Assembly: GCF_003386795.1 (NCBI RefSeq)
Contig: NZ_QTUC01000001.1
Span: forward strand, 62,001-126,000
Source of the DNA: Thermasporomyces composti
GTDB taxonomy: Bacteria > Actinomycetota > Actinomycetes > Propionibacteriales > Actinopolymorphaceae
Length of the DNA: 64,000 nt
Direction: 5' to 3'
Position numbers and translations under genes: made by a program. Below are positions 11,003 through 19,735 of the stretch, one piece after another (the first letter of the stretch is position 1; each line of letters starts with the position of its first letter). Under the pieces are notes generated by a model. The model was not told the origin of the DNA and ran no database searches. It was given only the letters and a program-made list of their open reading frames with translations.

Positions 11003-11899
11003 ATGAGTGAACGTGTCGGCTTCATCGGCCTGGGGATCATGGGTGCCGGGATGGCGGCGAACCTGCTCCGCGCCGGGTTCGACGTCGTCGTCTACAACCG
11101 CACCGCCGCCAAAGCTGAGCCACTCGCCGCCGCGGGTGCGGAGGTGGCTGACTCGCCTCGGGCGGTGGCTGAGCGCTGCGGCGTGGTGTTCACGTGCGTG
11201 AGTGACACCCCTGACGTCGAGCAGGTGCTCTTCGGTGAGGACGGTGTCGCTTCCGGAATGGCCCCAGGAGGACTCGTCGTCGACACGAGCACGGTGAGCC
11301 CGGAGGCCACCCGCCGGTGGGCGGCGCGGCTGGCCGAGCAGTCGATCGGCTTCCTGGACGCCCCGGTCTCCGGCGGCAGCGAGGGCGCCGCCAAGGGCAC
11401 GCTGTCCATCATGGTCGGCGGTGACGAGGCTCACCTCGAGCGCGCCCGGCCGTACCTGGAGGCGATCGGCACGACCATCACCCACATGGGTGGCGTCGGC
11501 TCCGGTCAGACCTGCAAGCTCGTCAACCAGATCCTCGTCGTGGTCTCGATGCTCGGCGTCGCCGAGGCGCTGGTGTTCGCGAAGGCGGGTGGGCTCGACC
11601 TGCGGAAGACGATCGCGGCGGTCGAGGGCGGCGCGGCCGGTTCCTGGATGCTCAGCAACCGAGGGCCGCAAGTGATCCGCGGCGACTGGCGGCCGGGGTT
11701 CACGATCGACCTGCAGCAGAAGGACCTGCGGCTGGTGCTGGAGGAAGCGCACCAGCTGGGGGTGCCCACGATCGCGACGAGCACGATCTCGCACCTGTAC
11801 CGCGTGCTCCAGCGGGAAGGCCTCGGCGGCGAGGGAAACCACGCGCTGATCAAGGCGTTGGAGCGGCTCGCCGGGATCGAGGCCCGCCAGGACGACTGA
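11003..11899 (+). CDS. 3-hydroxyisobutyrate dehydrogenase-family NAD(P) reductase
   Basis: A 298-residue beta-hydroxyacid dehydrogenase (GarR/MmsB/GlyR family). The N-terminal Rossmann motif is GFIGLGIMGAGMAANLLRAG. The conserved substrate-binding signature is DAPVSGGSEGA near residue 120, and the catalytic Lys is K172 in GSGQTCKLVNQ. Known family reactions are reversible oxidation of 3-hydroxyisobutyrate or reduction of tartronate semialdehyde. The sequence does not decide between them. GGAGAGGATGG precedes the ATG. It ends 6 bases before the stop of the convergent gcvP gene, with no room for a terminator hairpin. Confidence 0.9.
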   Translation: MSERVGFIGLGIMGAGMAANLLRAGFDVVVYNRTAAKAEPLAAAGAEVADSPRAVAERCGVVFTCVSDTPDVEQVLFGEDGVASGMAPGGLVVDTSTVSPEATRRWAARLAEQSIGFLDAPVSGGSEGAAKGTLSIMVGGDEAHLERARPYLEAIGTTITHMGGVGSGQTCKLVNQILVVVSMLGVAEALVFAKAGGLDLRKTIAAVEGGAAGSWMLSNRGPQVIRGDWRPGFTIDLQQKDLRLVLEEAHQLGVPTIATSTISHLYRVLQREGLGGEGNHALIKALERLAGIEARQDD

Positions 11900-11905
11900 G
11901 GCGCG

Positions 11906-14806
11906 CTAGTCGGCGAACGCGTCAGGAGGAGGGCAGACGCACACCAGGTTGCGGTCGCCGTACGCCTGGTCGATGCGCCGGACCGGTGGCCAGTACTTGC
12001 GCCGCCGCAGCGTCGCCACCGGGTAGACCGCCTCCTCACGCGCGTAGGGGTGGGTCCACTCCTCGGTCAGCATCTCGGCGGTGTGGGGAGCGTTGCGCAG
12101 CGGGTTGTCGTCCGCCGGCCACTCCCCTCGCGCCACCCGATCGATCTCCGCGCGGATGGCGATCATCGCGTCGCAGAAGCGGTCGAGCTCCGCGAGGTCT
12201 TCGGACTCGGTCGGCTCGACCATGAGCGTCCCGGCGACCGGGAAGCTCATGGTCGGGGCGTGGAAGCCGTAGTCGATGAGCCGCTTGGCCACGTCGTCGA
12301 CCGTGATGGAGGTTCCCTTGGTGGCGGGACGGGGGTCGACGATGCACTCGTGGGCGACCAGCCCGTTCCGGCCGGTGTAGAGGATGCGGTAGTGCGGCGC
12401 CAGCCTCGTCGCGACGTAGTTGGCGGCGAGGATGGCCGACTCCGTGGCCAGCCGGAGCCCCGACCCACCCATCATCCGCACGTAGACCCACGTGATCGGC
12501 AGGATGCCGGCCGAGCCGAACGGGGCCGCGGCCACCGGTCCCACTCCGGTGGCCGGGCCGGCCTCCGGCACCAGCGGGTGGTTCGGCAGGTACGGGGCGA
12601 GATGCTCGCGAACCGCGATCGGACCGACGCCGGGTCCTCCCCCACCGTGGGGGATGCAGAACGTCTTGTGCAGGTTGAGGTGGGAGACGTCGCCCCCGAA
12701 CTCCCCGATCCGGGCGAGGCCGAGGAGCGCGTTGAGATTGGCGCCGTCGACGTAGACCTGCCCGCCGGCGTCGTGCACGACATCGCAGAGCTCCCGGATG
12801 TCTTCTTCGAAGACGCCGTGGGTGGAGGGGTAGGTGACCATGATCGCGGCGAGTCGGTCACGGTGCTCCTCGACCTTGGCGCGCAGGTCGTCCAGGTCGA
12901 CGGTGCCGTCGTCGCGGGCAGCCACCACGACGACTCGCATCCCCGCCATCACCGCTGACGCCGCGTTCGTGCCGTGGGCCGAGGAGGGAATCAGGCAGAC
13001 GTCTCGCTGGGCCTGCCCACGCGCTCGGTGGTAGGCGCGGATCGCCAGAAGCCCGGCCAGCTCACCCTGAGAGCCAGCGTTCGGCTGGAGCGACACCGCG
13101 GCGTACCCGGTCAGCTCGGCGAGCCACGCCTGCAGCTGCGCGAACAGCTCGAGGTAGCCGCGGGCATCCTCGACAGGAGCGAACGGGTGGATGCCGGCGA
13201 ACTCCGGCCAACTGATCGGCTCCATCGCCGCCGCGGGGTTGAGCTTCATCGTGCAGGACCCGAGAGGGATCATCCCCCGGTCGAGGGCGTAGTCGTCGTC
13301 CGCCAGCCCGCGCAGGTAGCGCAGCATCGCGGTCTCGGAGTGGTACCGGTGGAAGACCGGGTGGGTGAGGTACGGCGTGGTCCGTCGCAGCGTTTCGGGG
13401 ATGCCGCTCGACACCCGCACGGTGTCGACGTCGAGGACCGGCACACCGAACGCCTCCCACACCGCGGTGATGTGCTCGGCGGTCGTCACCTCGTCGCAGG
13501 CGACCCCCACATGGTCGGCGTCACGCAGCCGGAGGTTGATCCCCCGATCCCGGGCGGCGGCGACGACCTCGGCCGCCCGCCCGGGAACCCGGGCGAGCAC
13601 CGTGTCGAAGAAGTGGCGATGCACCACCTCGACGCCACCACGGCGCAGGCCTTCCGCGAGCACCGTCGCGCACCGGTGGACGCGGTCGGCGATCGCGCGG
13701 AGACCGTCCGGACCGTGGTAGACGGCGTACATGCCCGCCATGACGGCGAGGAGAGCCTGCGCGGTGCAGATGTTGCTCGTGGCCCGCTCCCGCCGGATGT
13801 GTTGCTCGCGGGTCTGGAGCGCGAGCCGGTACGCCGGCCGGCCCGCAGCGTCGCGGGAGACACCGACGAGCCGCCCGGGGAGAGAGCGCTCCAACCCGCG
13901 GCGGACGGCGATGTAGCCGGCGTGCGGCCCGCCGTACATGAGCGGGACCCCGAACCGTTGGGCGCTGCCGACGGCGACGTCCGCGCCCATCTCCCCTGGG
14001 GGCCGCAGCAGGGTGAGCGCGAGCAGGTCGGCGGCGACGACCACCTGAGCGCCACGGTCGTGCGCCGCGGCGATGGTGTCGGCGTGATCGATGACCGCCC
14101 CGTCGACACCGGGGTACTGGAGCAGGACTCCGAAGAACTCCCCGTCCGGCAGCCCGTCGGTGACGTCGGCGACCTCGACGTCGATGCCGAGCGCCGCTGC
14201 CCGCGTCCGCACGACCGCGATGGTCTGGGGGAGGCAGTCTGCGGCGACGACGAACCGGTTGCTCGTCGTCGTTCGGTTGGTTCGCCGCACGAGCGTCATC
14301 GCTTCGGCGGCAGCCGTCGCCTCGTCGAGGAGCGAAGCCCCGGCGACCGGGAGAGCGGTCAGGTCGGCGACCATCGTCTGGAAGTTGACGAGCGCCTCGA
14401 GCCTGCCCTGACTGATCTCCGGCTGGTACGGCGTGTACGCGGTGTACCAGCCCGGGTTCTCCAGGACGTTGCGGCGGATGACCGGCGGCGTGATCGTGTC
14501 GGCGTAGCCCAGGCCGATCATCTGGGTCATGGGTCGGTTCTTCGCGGCGATCGCCCGCAGCTCCGCTACGGCCTGCGACTCGGTCGCGGGCGCGGGTAGG
14601 TTGAGCGGCCGCTGGGTGCGGATGGAGGCCGGGATCGCCGCGTCGACCAGCTCTTGGAGAGAGCCGAAGCCGCAGGCGGCGAGCATCTTCGCCCGGTCCT
14701 CCGGCGATGGGCCGATGTGCCGGTCGGCGAAGCGAGCCGCAGGCGACGGCTGGGACAGCGACGCTGATTCCGAAGGGGCGGAGCTGAAGCGGGTCGTGGC
14801 GTTCAT
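11906..14806 (-). CDS. gcvP: Glycine dehydrogenase (decarboxylating), P-protein
   Basis: A 966-residue single-chain P-protein of the glycine cleavage system. It decarboxylates glycine with PLP and passes the methylamine to the lipoyl arm of GcvH. The PLP Lys is K714 in [19 protein letters not shown], with the glycine-rich loop directly after it. The N-terminal half ([17 protein letters not shown] ... [16 protein letters not shown]) and the mid-region ([17 protein letters not shown]) are diagnostic. The ATG at 14806 is chosen because it follows GGGGAG and starts before the family's usual N-terminus. The open frame extends further back only through the riboswitch. The riboswitch upstream makes glycine the inducer. 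GcvH is ~3.4 kb away in the same direction. GcvT is not in the window. Confidence 0.97.
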   Translation of the reverse strand: MNATTRFSSAPSESASLSQPSPAARFADRHIGPSPEDRAKMLAACGFGSLQELVDAAIPASIRTQRPLNLPAPATESQAVAELRAIAAKNRPMTQMIGLGYADTITPPVIRRNVLENPGWYTAYTPYQPEISQGRLEALVNFQTMVADLTALPVAGASLLDEATAAAEAMTLVRRTNRTTTSNRFVVAADCLPQTIAVVRTRAAALGIDVEVADVTDGLPDGEFFGVLLQYPGVDGAVIDHADTIAAAHDRGAQVVVAADLLALTLLRPPGEMGADVAVGSAQRFGVPLMYGGPHAGYIAVRRGLERSLPGRLVGVSRDAAGRPAYRLALQTREQHIRRERATSNICTAQALLAVMAGMYAVYHGPDGLRAIADRVHRCATVLAEGLRRGGVEVVHRHFFDTVLARVPGRAAEVVAAARDRGINLRLRDADHVGVACDEVTTAEHITAVWEAFGVPVLDVDTVRVSSGIPETLRRTTPYLTHPVFHRYHSETAMLRYLRGLADDDYALDRGMIPLGSCTMKLNPAAAMEPISWPEFAGIHPFAPVEDARGYLELFAQLQAWLAELTGYAAVSLQPNAGSQGELAGLLAIRAYHRARGQAQRDVCLIPSSAHGTNAASAVMAGMRVVVVAARDDGTVDLDDLRAKVEEHRDRLAAIMVTYPSTHGVFEEDIRELCDVVHDAGGQVYVDGANLNALLGLARIGEFGGDVSHLNLHKTFCIPHGGGGPGVGPIAVREHLAPYLPNHPLVPEAGPATGVGPVAAAPFGSAGILPITWVYVRMMGGSGLRLATESAILAANYVATRLAPHYRILYTGRNGLVAHECIVDPRPATKGTSITVDDVAKRLIDYGFHAPTMSFPVAGTLMVEPTESEDLAELDRFCDAMIAIRAEIDRVARGEWPADDNPLRNAPHTAEMLTEEWTHPYAREEAVYPVATLRRRKYWPPVRRIDQAYGDRNLVCVCPPPDAFAD

Positions 14807-14877
14807 CGGGAACTCCCCGGTCGAAGCCGTCAAGGCGCCGTCAGGTTCGGTCCCCTCTCTGTCACGCCGCCGTGGCG

Positions 14878-14990
14878 GCGCTCCAGAGTCGCCTCGCCCG
14901 CGCGGTCCTGGAGCCTGAGAGGTTCCGGGGTGTTGCCCCTTCGGCGCTTCGCGTCGGTCTCGCCCGGGACGCGAAGACTCTCCCACGCGG
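14878..14990 (-). promoter_or_regulatory. Glycine riboswitch, single aptamer, before gcvP
   Basis: Read on the minus strand, the leader shows the gcvT-motif signature in order: GCGTGGGAGAGTC, GCGCCGAAGGGGCAACACC, GGAACCTCTCAGGCTCCAGG, ACCGCG, and GCGACTCTGGAG. This is one aptamer. A second full copy is not visible in the remaining ~70 bases before the ATG, which hold only a short GC-rich hairpin (CGCCGCC-ACGGCGGCG-type). By known biology glycine binding switches the system on. Confidence 0.93.
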
Positions 14991-15112
14991 GGTTATCAGC
15001 CAATACCACGCTACCAGTGATGCGGCTCCCCTTGGCCGCCCGTGGCTCGTGACACGCTCGGATCGCCCTCGGTCCGACTCCTGGCCGACGTGTCGAGTTG
15101 AGCGGCCGCCGC

Positions 15113-15757
15113 TCAGCCGGTGAGCCGAGCCCGGGCACGCCGCCGCAGCGCCAGCTCGTCGCGCACGGTGGGTGGCGTGGTCTGCACGCCATCGGGACGC
15201 TCGGCCGGCAGCTTCGCGAGGGTGCCCTCGACCTCCCGAGACACCCGCCCCAGCGCGATGCCGAACACCCCTTGGCCGCCTTGCAGGAGGTCGATGACCT
15301 CGTCGGGCGAGGTGCACTCGTACACGCTCGCGCCGTCGCTCATGAGGGTGATCTCGGCGAGGTCACGGGTACCGCGCTCGCGGAGATGGACAACAGCGGT
15401 ACGGATCTGCTGGAGCGAGATGCCTGCGTCCAGAAGCCGCTTGATGACCTTCAGCAGGAGGATGTCGCGGAACGAGTAGAGCCGGTGGCTCCCCGACCCA
15501 GAAGCCGGCCGGATCGTCGGCTCCACCAGTCCAGTACGCGCCCAGTAGTCCAGCTGACGGTAGGTGATGCCAGCGGCTGCACACGCTGTGGGACCGCGGT
15601 AGCCGAGTGTCTCGCTGGGCGGAGACTCCTCCGCCTTCTCGGTGATCCCGACCAGCAGACCCTGCTCGCCAGCCGAACGTCGTGCTTGCGCCCGTCTGGG
15701 ATCTTCACCCGCGGCGGCGCCCTGAGCGCCGCCCGCTTGGTCACCCGTGCTTGCCAC
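15113..15757 (-). CDS. MerR-family regulator (Rv1830-like)
   Basis: A 214-residue MerR-type transcription factor. The winged helix lies at residues ~50-115 (GYRGPTACAAAGITYRQLDYWARTGLV, then HRLYSFRDILLLKVIKRLLDAG). A helical region and a C-terminal domain follow, with no Cys cluster for metal sensing. The first ~45 residues (Gly/Ala/Gln/Arg-rich) look disordered, and a later start is possible. It occupies the conserved slot between gcvP and the bifunctional nuclease gene seen in mycobacteria and streptomycetes. The upstream region carries a promoter-like pair and an ACCTC-N5-GAGGT inverted repeat, so autoregulation or control by FtsR is plausible. Confidence 0.85.
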   Translation of the reverse strand: MASTGDQAGGAQGAAAGEDPRRAQARRSAGEQGLLVGITEKAEESPPSETLGYRGPTACAAAGITYRQLDYWARTGLVEPTIRPASGSGSHRLYSFRDILLLKVIKRLLDAGISLQQIRTAVVHLRERGTRDLAEITLMSDGASVYECTSPDEVIDLLQGGQGVFGIALGRVSREVEGTLAKLPAERPDGVQTTPPTVRDELALRRRARARLTG

Positions 15758-15904
15758 GGCCGCCTCCTACGCTTTGGTGTCGCCGTAGCCGCGACACCCT
15801 CGTCGGGTCCGCCCAGGGCCCCCAACCTGAGCGACAACCGCTGGACATACGGCGGAGCCGCATGTGACACCAAGGTGGAACGACATCGAGAAGGTTCCGT
15901 CGTC

Positions 15905-15975
15905 ACGGTAAGCCGCCGCACTGATACGGTCAACGCGCTCGGCCGGCGTGTCGCGGGCAAACCTCTACTTGAGGT
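15905..15975 (-). promoter_or_regulatory. Promoter and inverted repeat in the 317-base gap before the MerR gene
   Basis: The gap between the MerR start (15757) and the nuclease stop (16075) holds no gene I can support. On the minus strand TTGACC (15928-15933) and TACCGT (15905-15910) are spaced 17 bases, a good promoter match, about 150 bases from the start codon. An inverted repeat ACCTC-TACTT-GAGGT lies at 15961-15975, just upstream of the -35. That position suits an activator or MerR-type site. Confidence 0.45.
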
Positions 15976-16074
15976 CGAGACTGGCGGACTTGGGGAGAAC
16001 GGCCCGCAGCCCCGGAGGCCCCACGCCCACGCTCGGGTAGGCGGGGAGGTCCCCACGGCCTGACCGTGACGGCG

Positions 16075-16548
16075 TCAGCCTCCTGGCGTGTCGAAGTCCT
16101 CCGGGGTCACCTGGTCGAGGAACTCCCGGAACTTCTGGACCTCCGCCTCCTGCTCGTCGGGGATGGCGACGCCTGCCTCCGCGAGGACCTCCTCCGCGCA
16201 GAGGATGCGGACCCCCATGCGGAGGGCCAACGCGATCGAGTCGGACGGCCGGGCACTCACCTCGACACCATTGGCGAACGCGAGGATGCCGAAGAAGACG
16301 CCGTCCCGCAGATCGGTGATACGGACCTCGGTGAGTCGCTGTCCGGTCGCGATGAGCACGTCTCGGAAGAGGTCGTGGGTCAGCGGCCGGGCGGGAACGA
16401 TGCCCTGCTGCGCATGGGCGATAGCACTCGCTTCAGCCGGACCCACCCAGATCGGGAGAAACCGGTCGCCGTCGACCTCCCGGAGCAGGACGATCGGCTG
16501 GTTCGACGACATGTCGACCCGCACACCAACGACGTCGAGCTCGCGCAC
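16075..16548 (-). CDS. Bifunctional nuclease family protein (DUF151)
   Basis: A 157-residue DUF151 protein with the family core intact: ELDVVGVRVDMSSNQPIVLLREVDGDRFLPIWVGPAEASAIAHAQQG (split here across residues ~3-50), then RPLTHDLF and DSIALALRMGVRI. Plant members have DNase/RNase activity. The bacterial role is not settled. The GTG at 16548 reproduces the family's standard N-terminus (RELDVVGVRV), although the frame is open 16 codons further back. Its place between two MerR genes is conserved in actinobacteria, and it is likely co-transcribed with ftsR and garA (67 bases after ftsR). Confidence 0.9.
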   Translation of the reverse strand: MRELDVVGVRVDMSSNQPIVLLREVDGDRFLPIWVGPAEASAIAHAQQGIVPARPLTHDLFRDVLIATGQRLTEVRITDLRDGVFFGILAFANGVEVSARPSDSIALALRMGVRILCAEEVLAEAGVAIPDEQEAEVQKFREFLDQVTPEDFDTPGG

Positions 16549-16615
16549 CCATCCACAGTACCCCGATGCCGGCCAGTCCCGTCGAGTGACGCTCATGGCA
16601 AGCCGCGGACGGCCA

Positions 16616-17356
16616 TCACGTGTCGAGGTCGGCCTTCATCAGCAACGCGTGGAGCCGCACAGACAGGGCCGCGAGCTCCCGCACGCGCTCCTGGACCCGC
16701 GCCCGCGAGTCCGGACCGTGCTGACGGGTGAGGGGAGCCATCAGCTGCTCGATGAGCCCGACCTGACGGTCGGCCGCGGTACGGAAGATGCGAAGGTGAC
16801 GCGGCTCCAGACCGAAAGCGGCGAGCTCCCCGGCCGTTCGAGCGATCTGCAGCGCGTCCTCGTCGTAGTGGTCCCGGCCGTACCGGGGACGGATGAGGCC
16901 GTAGGACTCCAGCTGCTCGAAGGTCTCCGGCTTGATGTCCGCCGCCTCGATGAGCTCCTGACGGGTGAACCGACGCTCCGCTCTCGTCCGGCGGAACGCG
17001 TCAGGGTGGGTGTACTCCTCACCACCTCGGAGCACCCGCGGGGGCGGGGCGGTCGGCAGCCGTCCTCCAGGTAGAGGCGGTGGCTCCTGGCCGCGGTCGA
17101 GTGCGTCCAAGTGCTCCTTGATCACCCGCAGCGGCAGGTAGTGGTCGCGTTGGGCGGTCAGGACGAACCGCAGACGTTCGATGTCAGCGTGGGTGAACTT
17201 GCGGTAGCCCGACGGCGCACGACGCGGCTCGACGAGCCCCTCGGCCTCGAGGAAGCGGATCTTCGAGATGGTGACGTCGGGAAACTCGGGGCGCAGTTGG
17301 GCGAGTACCTCGCCGATGGAGAAGTCACCAGACCGCGCGGACGCCGCACTACTCAC
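16616..17356 (-). CDS. ftsR: MerR-family cell-division regulator FtsR
   Basis: A 246-residue MerR-type regulator. The N-terminal winged helix reads FSIGEVLAQLRPEFPDVTISKIRFLEAEGLV then PRRAPSGYRKFTHADIERLRFVL. A second, MerR-like C-terminal region (FTRQELIEAADIKPETFEQLESYGLIRPRYGRDHYDEDAL) follows. The double-module layout and the position before garA match Rv1828/FtsR, which in Corynebacterium activates ftsZ. The ligand is unknown. It lies 53 bases after garA on the same strand, indicating a shared transcript. The ATG gives a full-length protein. Confidence 0.9.
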   Translation of the reverse strand: MSSAASARSGDFSIGEVLAQLRPEFPDVTISKIRFLEAEGLVEPRRAPSGYRKFTHADIERLRFVLTAQRDHYLPLRVIKEHLDALDRGQEPPPLPGGRLPTAPPPRVLRGGEEYTHPDAFRRTRAERRFTRQELIEAADIKPETFEQLESYGLIRPRYGRDHYDEDALQIARTAGELAAFGLEPRHLRIFRTAADRQVGLIEQLMAPLTRQHGPDSRARVQERVRELAALSVRLHALLMKADLDT

Positions 17357-17408
17357 CGCAGACGCCCTCGTCCGATTGGCGTTCCACCCCTTCCACGCGA
17401 AGCGTCAC

Positions 17409-17972
17409 TCACCCTGTGTCCCCCTCCGGACGTCCGTCGCGGCCGGCGCCGGCCCGCTCGGCCGAACCAGTCACGCCGAACCCGCGCTGGCTGGCGAAGT
17501 AGACGAGACGGAACTTGCCGATCTGCACCTCGTCGCCGCTGACGAGCAGGACCTCGTCGATGCGGTCACGGTTGACGTAGGTGCCGTTGAGGCTGCCCAC
17601 GTCACGCACGACGAAACCCTGCGGACCGCGATGAAACTCTGCGTGTCGCCGCGAGACGGTCACATCGTCCAAGAAGATGTCACTGTCCGGGTGCCGGCCC
17701 ACTGTCACCACGTCGGAGTCGAGCAGGAACCGGCTTCCCGCGCTGGGCCCGCGCTGGACGATCAGGAGCGCGCAGCCTTGTGGCAGCGCGTCGACCGCTG
17801 CCTGCTCCTGAAAACGCAGCTCCGGCTCGGTGCGATCGACGTCGGAGTCGAGCCTCAGCGAGATCGTCGCCGTCTGCTCCACGGCACGCTCTCCAGTGAG
17901 GGCTCGCCCGCACTGCGAGCAGAACCGGCTACCTTCGGCGTTCTCATGCCCACACTGGGTGCAGAACGGCAT
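17409..17972 (-). CDS. garA: FHA-domain metabolic switch GarA/OdhI homologue with zinc ribbon
   Basis: A 187-residue protein with an N-terminal zinc ribbon (Cys4, Cys7, Cys18, Cys21: FCTQCGHE ... FCSQCGRAL) and a C-terminal FHA domain (VTVGRHPDSDIFLDDVTVSRRHAEF, then DVGSLNGTYVN). In mycobacteria and corynebacteria GarA/OdhI binds and inhibits 2-oxoglutarate dehydrogenase and NAD-glutamate dehydrogenase and stimulates glutamate synthase. Kinase phosphorylation of an N-terminal ETTS/ETTA motif switches it off. Here the corresponding stretch reads VEQTATISL, so Thr34 or Thr36 is a candidate phosphosite but the ETT doublet is absent. The ATG at 17972 is chosen because it starts the zinc ribbon. 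Its client glutamate synthase is encoded at 55.6-61.6 kb. Confidence 0.88.
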   Translation of the reverse strand: MPFCTQCGHENAEGSRFCSQCGRALTGERAVEQTATISLRLDSDVDRTEPELRFQEQAAVDALPQGCALLIVQRGPSAGSRFLLDSDVVTVGRHPDSDIFLDDVTVSRRHAEFHRGPQGFVVRDVGSLNGTYVNRDRIDEVLLVSGDEVQIGKFRLVYFASQRGFGVTGSAERAGAGRDGRPEGDTG

Positions 17973-18155
17973 CGGTGACCCTCCCGTGGCAGAACGGCGC
18001 TGAACGCGCGGACACTTCCCCCGCACACACCCTAACCGTTACGCGCAGTGTGCCGTCGACGGTGGTGCCGGACGAAATCGGCCAGGACCGGGCCACGTCC
18101 AGCGCACGCAGCGACGCCGCGGGGTCAGCCACGCTCCTGGCCTGGTGACCTCACC

Positions 18156-18176
18156 CCACCGAGCCTCACTCGGCGG
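18156..18176 (-). terminator. Hairpin after gcvH
   Basis: On the minus strand CCGCCGAG-TGAGG-CTCGGTGG forms an 8-bp stem (one G-U pair) with a 5-base loop, 7 bases past the gcvH stop. The ~180 bases between it and garA (to 17973) otherwise show no gene. Confidence 0.5.
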
Positions 18177-18182
18177 TTCGGT

Positions 18183-18575
18183 CTAACCCTGCTGCTCGAC
18201 GTGGGCGCGATAGCTCTCCGCGTCCATCAGGCTCTCCAGCTCACCGCGATCGGCGGGGCGGATCTCGAGCATCCAGCCCTCACCGTAGGGGTCGCTGTTG
18301 ACCAGCTCGGGGTGGTCGTCGAGTGCCTCGTTCCGGGCGACGACCGTGCCCGTGACCGGGGCGTACACGTCGCTCACACTCTTGGTGGACTCGACCTCGC
18401 CGCAGGCCTCGCCCCGTCGCACCTCGGCACCGACCTCCGGCAGGTTGACGTAGACGATGTCGCCCAACGCCTCCTGCGCGAAGTCCGTGATGCCGACGCG
18501 AACGCTCCCCTCGCTGCTGCCGGGGTCACGGACCCACTCATGCTCGCTGGTGTAGGTGAGGTCGTCGGGAACCAC
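18183..18575 (-). CDS. gcvH: Glycine cleavage system H protein
   Basis: A 130-residue lipoyl carrier protein. The lipoylation site is K65 in GEVESTKSVSDVYAPVTG. The N-terminal YTSEHEWVR and the GITDFAQEALGDIVYVNLPEVG stretch are diagnostic. It shuttles the aminomethyl group between the P, T and L proteins. The GTG start gives the family's normal length. It is separated from gcvP by the MerR/nuclease/FtsR/GarA genes, the standard mycobacterial arrangement. It lies 23 bases after the DUF881 gene upstream, so it is probably transcribed from the DUF881 operon rather than with the riboswitch-controlled gcvP. Confidence 0.97.
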   Translation of the reverse strand: MVPDDLTYTSEHEWVRDPGSSEGSVRVGITDFAQEALGDIVYVNLPEVGAEVRRGEACGEVESTKSVSDVYAPVTGTVVARNEALDDHPELVNSDPYGEGWMLEIRPADRGELESLMDAESYRAHVEQQG

Positions 18576-18598
18576 CTGCGTCTCCTGGCTTCTGCGGG

Positions 18599-19393
18599 TT
18601 ACTTGCCTTCGTCGGAGGTGCTCTCCGGAGCCGGCCGAGCGTAACGAGGCGCCGCGGGCTCGTGCAAGGAGGTGACCTGGAGGTTGTCGCGTTCCAGCAC
18701 GCTGACCAGGCCACCCTTCTGGTTCACCTCGTCGACGACGCCACCGGGGATCCGCATCGCGGTGGCCAGCGTGCGGGTGTCGCCGATCGCGTCGATGCTG
18801 TACGGCGGTCTGATGTGGACGCCGTCGACGATGATGCCGACGCCGCCCTGCGGGTCGAGCACGTAGCTCCCGGCCACGATCCGAACCCGGTCGTTGATCT
18901 CGATCGCCTCCGCGCCGGCGTCACGCAGCTCCTGAATGGTGTTGATGATGAGCGAGGCGGAGACCGCGGACTGGGTGTCAGAGATGGTCACCCGAATGCC
19001 CGGCCCTTCCGCAGGCAGCGTCCCGGCGAGGATGCCGAGGGTCTCCGCCCGCGCCTTCGCCTGCTCGACCGCTGTGCGCGTGCGGTCGGCACCCGAGATG
19101 AGCTCCGCGCGGGCCCGTTCGAGTTCGCTGATCTCCGCCTCCAAGCGACGGGTGCGCTGCTGGAGGCCGTCCAGCATCTGGATGAGCTGCGGCCGGTTCG
19201 CGGAGGCGAACTCGTCGTCGGTCCGCAAGGACTGCACCTGGACGGTCGCGGCGAAGCCGAGGATGGCCAGGAGGGCGGCGGCAGCGATCTGAGAGCGTGA
19301 GACGTAAGGCCGGAACGCCTGGGACAGCCGTCGCCAGGCGGGATTCTGCGGTCGAGGCCGCGCGGAGCTCGGAGTAGGCTTCGGGTCACTCAT
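18599..19393 (-). CDS. DUF881 membrane-anchored protein (second copy)
   Basis: A 264-residue DUF881 protein: a short basic cytoplasmic N-terminus, one membrane segment at ~36-52 (IAAAALLAILGFAATVQV), a coiled coil at ~60-110, then the extracytoplasmic DUF881 domain (GPGIRVTISDTQ, INTIQELRDAGAEAIEINDRVRIV, IRPPYSIDAIGDTRTL). The function is not established. The family occurs in pairs flanking the small basic protein gene in actinobacteria (Rv1825 in M. tuberculosis) and in sporulation contexts in Firmicutes. The C-terminal Pro/Ala-rich tail is probably disordered. It is 9 bases after sbp. Confidence 0.9.
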   Translation of the reverse strand: MSDPKPTPSSARPRPQNPAWRRLSQAFRPYVSRSQIAAAALLAILGFAATVQVQSLRTDDEFASANRPQLIQMLDGLQQRTRRLEAEISELERARAELISGADRTRTAVEQAKARAETLGILAGTLPAEGPGIRVTISDTQSAVSASLIINTIQELRDAGAEAIEINDRVRIVAGSYVLDPQGGVGIIVDGVHIRPPYSIDAIGDTRTLATAMRIPGGVVDEVNQKGGLVSVLERDNLQVTSLHEPAAPRYARPAPESTSDEGK

Positions 19394-19402
19394 CGGTCCG
19401 CG

Positions 19403-19735
19403 TCAGGCCTTGAACAGTCGTCGCCGGATCGCCGCCATGTTGGAGAAGATTCGGATTCCGAGGACGACGACCACTCCTGTCGACAGCTGCGCGCCGACAC
19501 CGAGCTGGTCCCCGAGGTAGACGATGAGGGCCGCCACCACGACGTTGCCGATGAAGGAGACGACGAAGACCCGATCGTCGAAGATGCCGTCGACCAGCGC
19601 ACGCAAGCCGCCGAAGACCGCGTCGAGCGCGGCGACCACCGCGATCGGGAGGTACGGCTGGAGCCATAACGGCACCGAGGGCTGGAGAAGCAGCCCGACG
19701 ATGATTCCGACCAGGAGGCCGATCGTCGCGATCAC
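19403..19735 (-). CDS. sbp: Small basic protein Sbp (DUF1290)
   Basis: A 110-residue integral membrane protein with three or four hydrophobic segments (IATIGLLVGIIVGLLL, YLPIAVVAALDAVFGGLRA, VFVVSFIGNVVVAALIVYL, LSTGVVVVLGIRIF) and a basic end (RRRLFKA). It is the DUF1290/Sbp family, found next to ftsZ or DUF881 genes in Gram-positives. Its role is unknown. Its ATG overlaps the stop of the upstream DUF881 gene by four bases, so it is translationally coupled. Confidence 0.92.
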   Translation of the reverse strand: MIATIGLLVGIIVGLLLQPSVPLWLQPYLPIAVVAALDAVFGGLRALVDGIFDDRVFVVSFIGNVVVAALIVYLGDQLGVGAQLSTGVVVVLGIRIFSNMAAIRRRLFKA

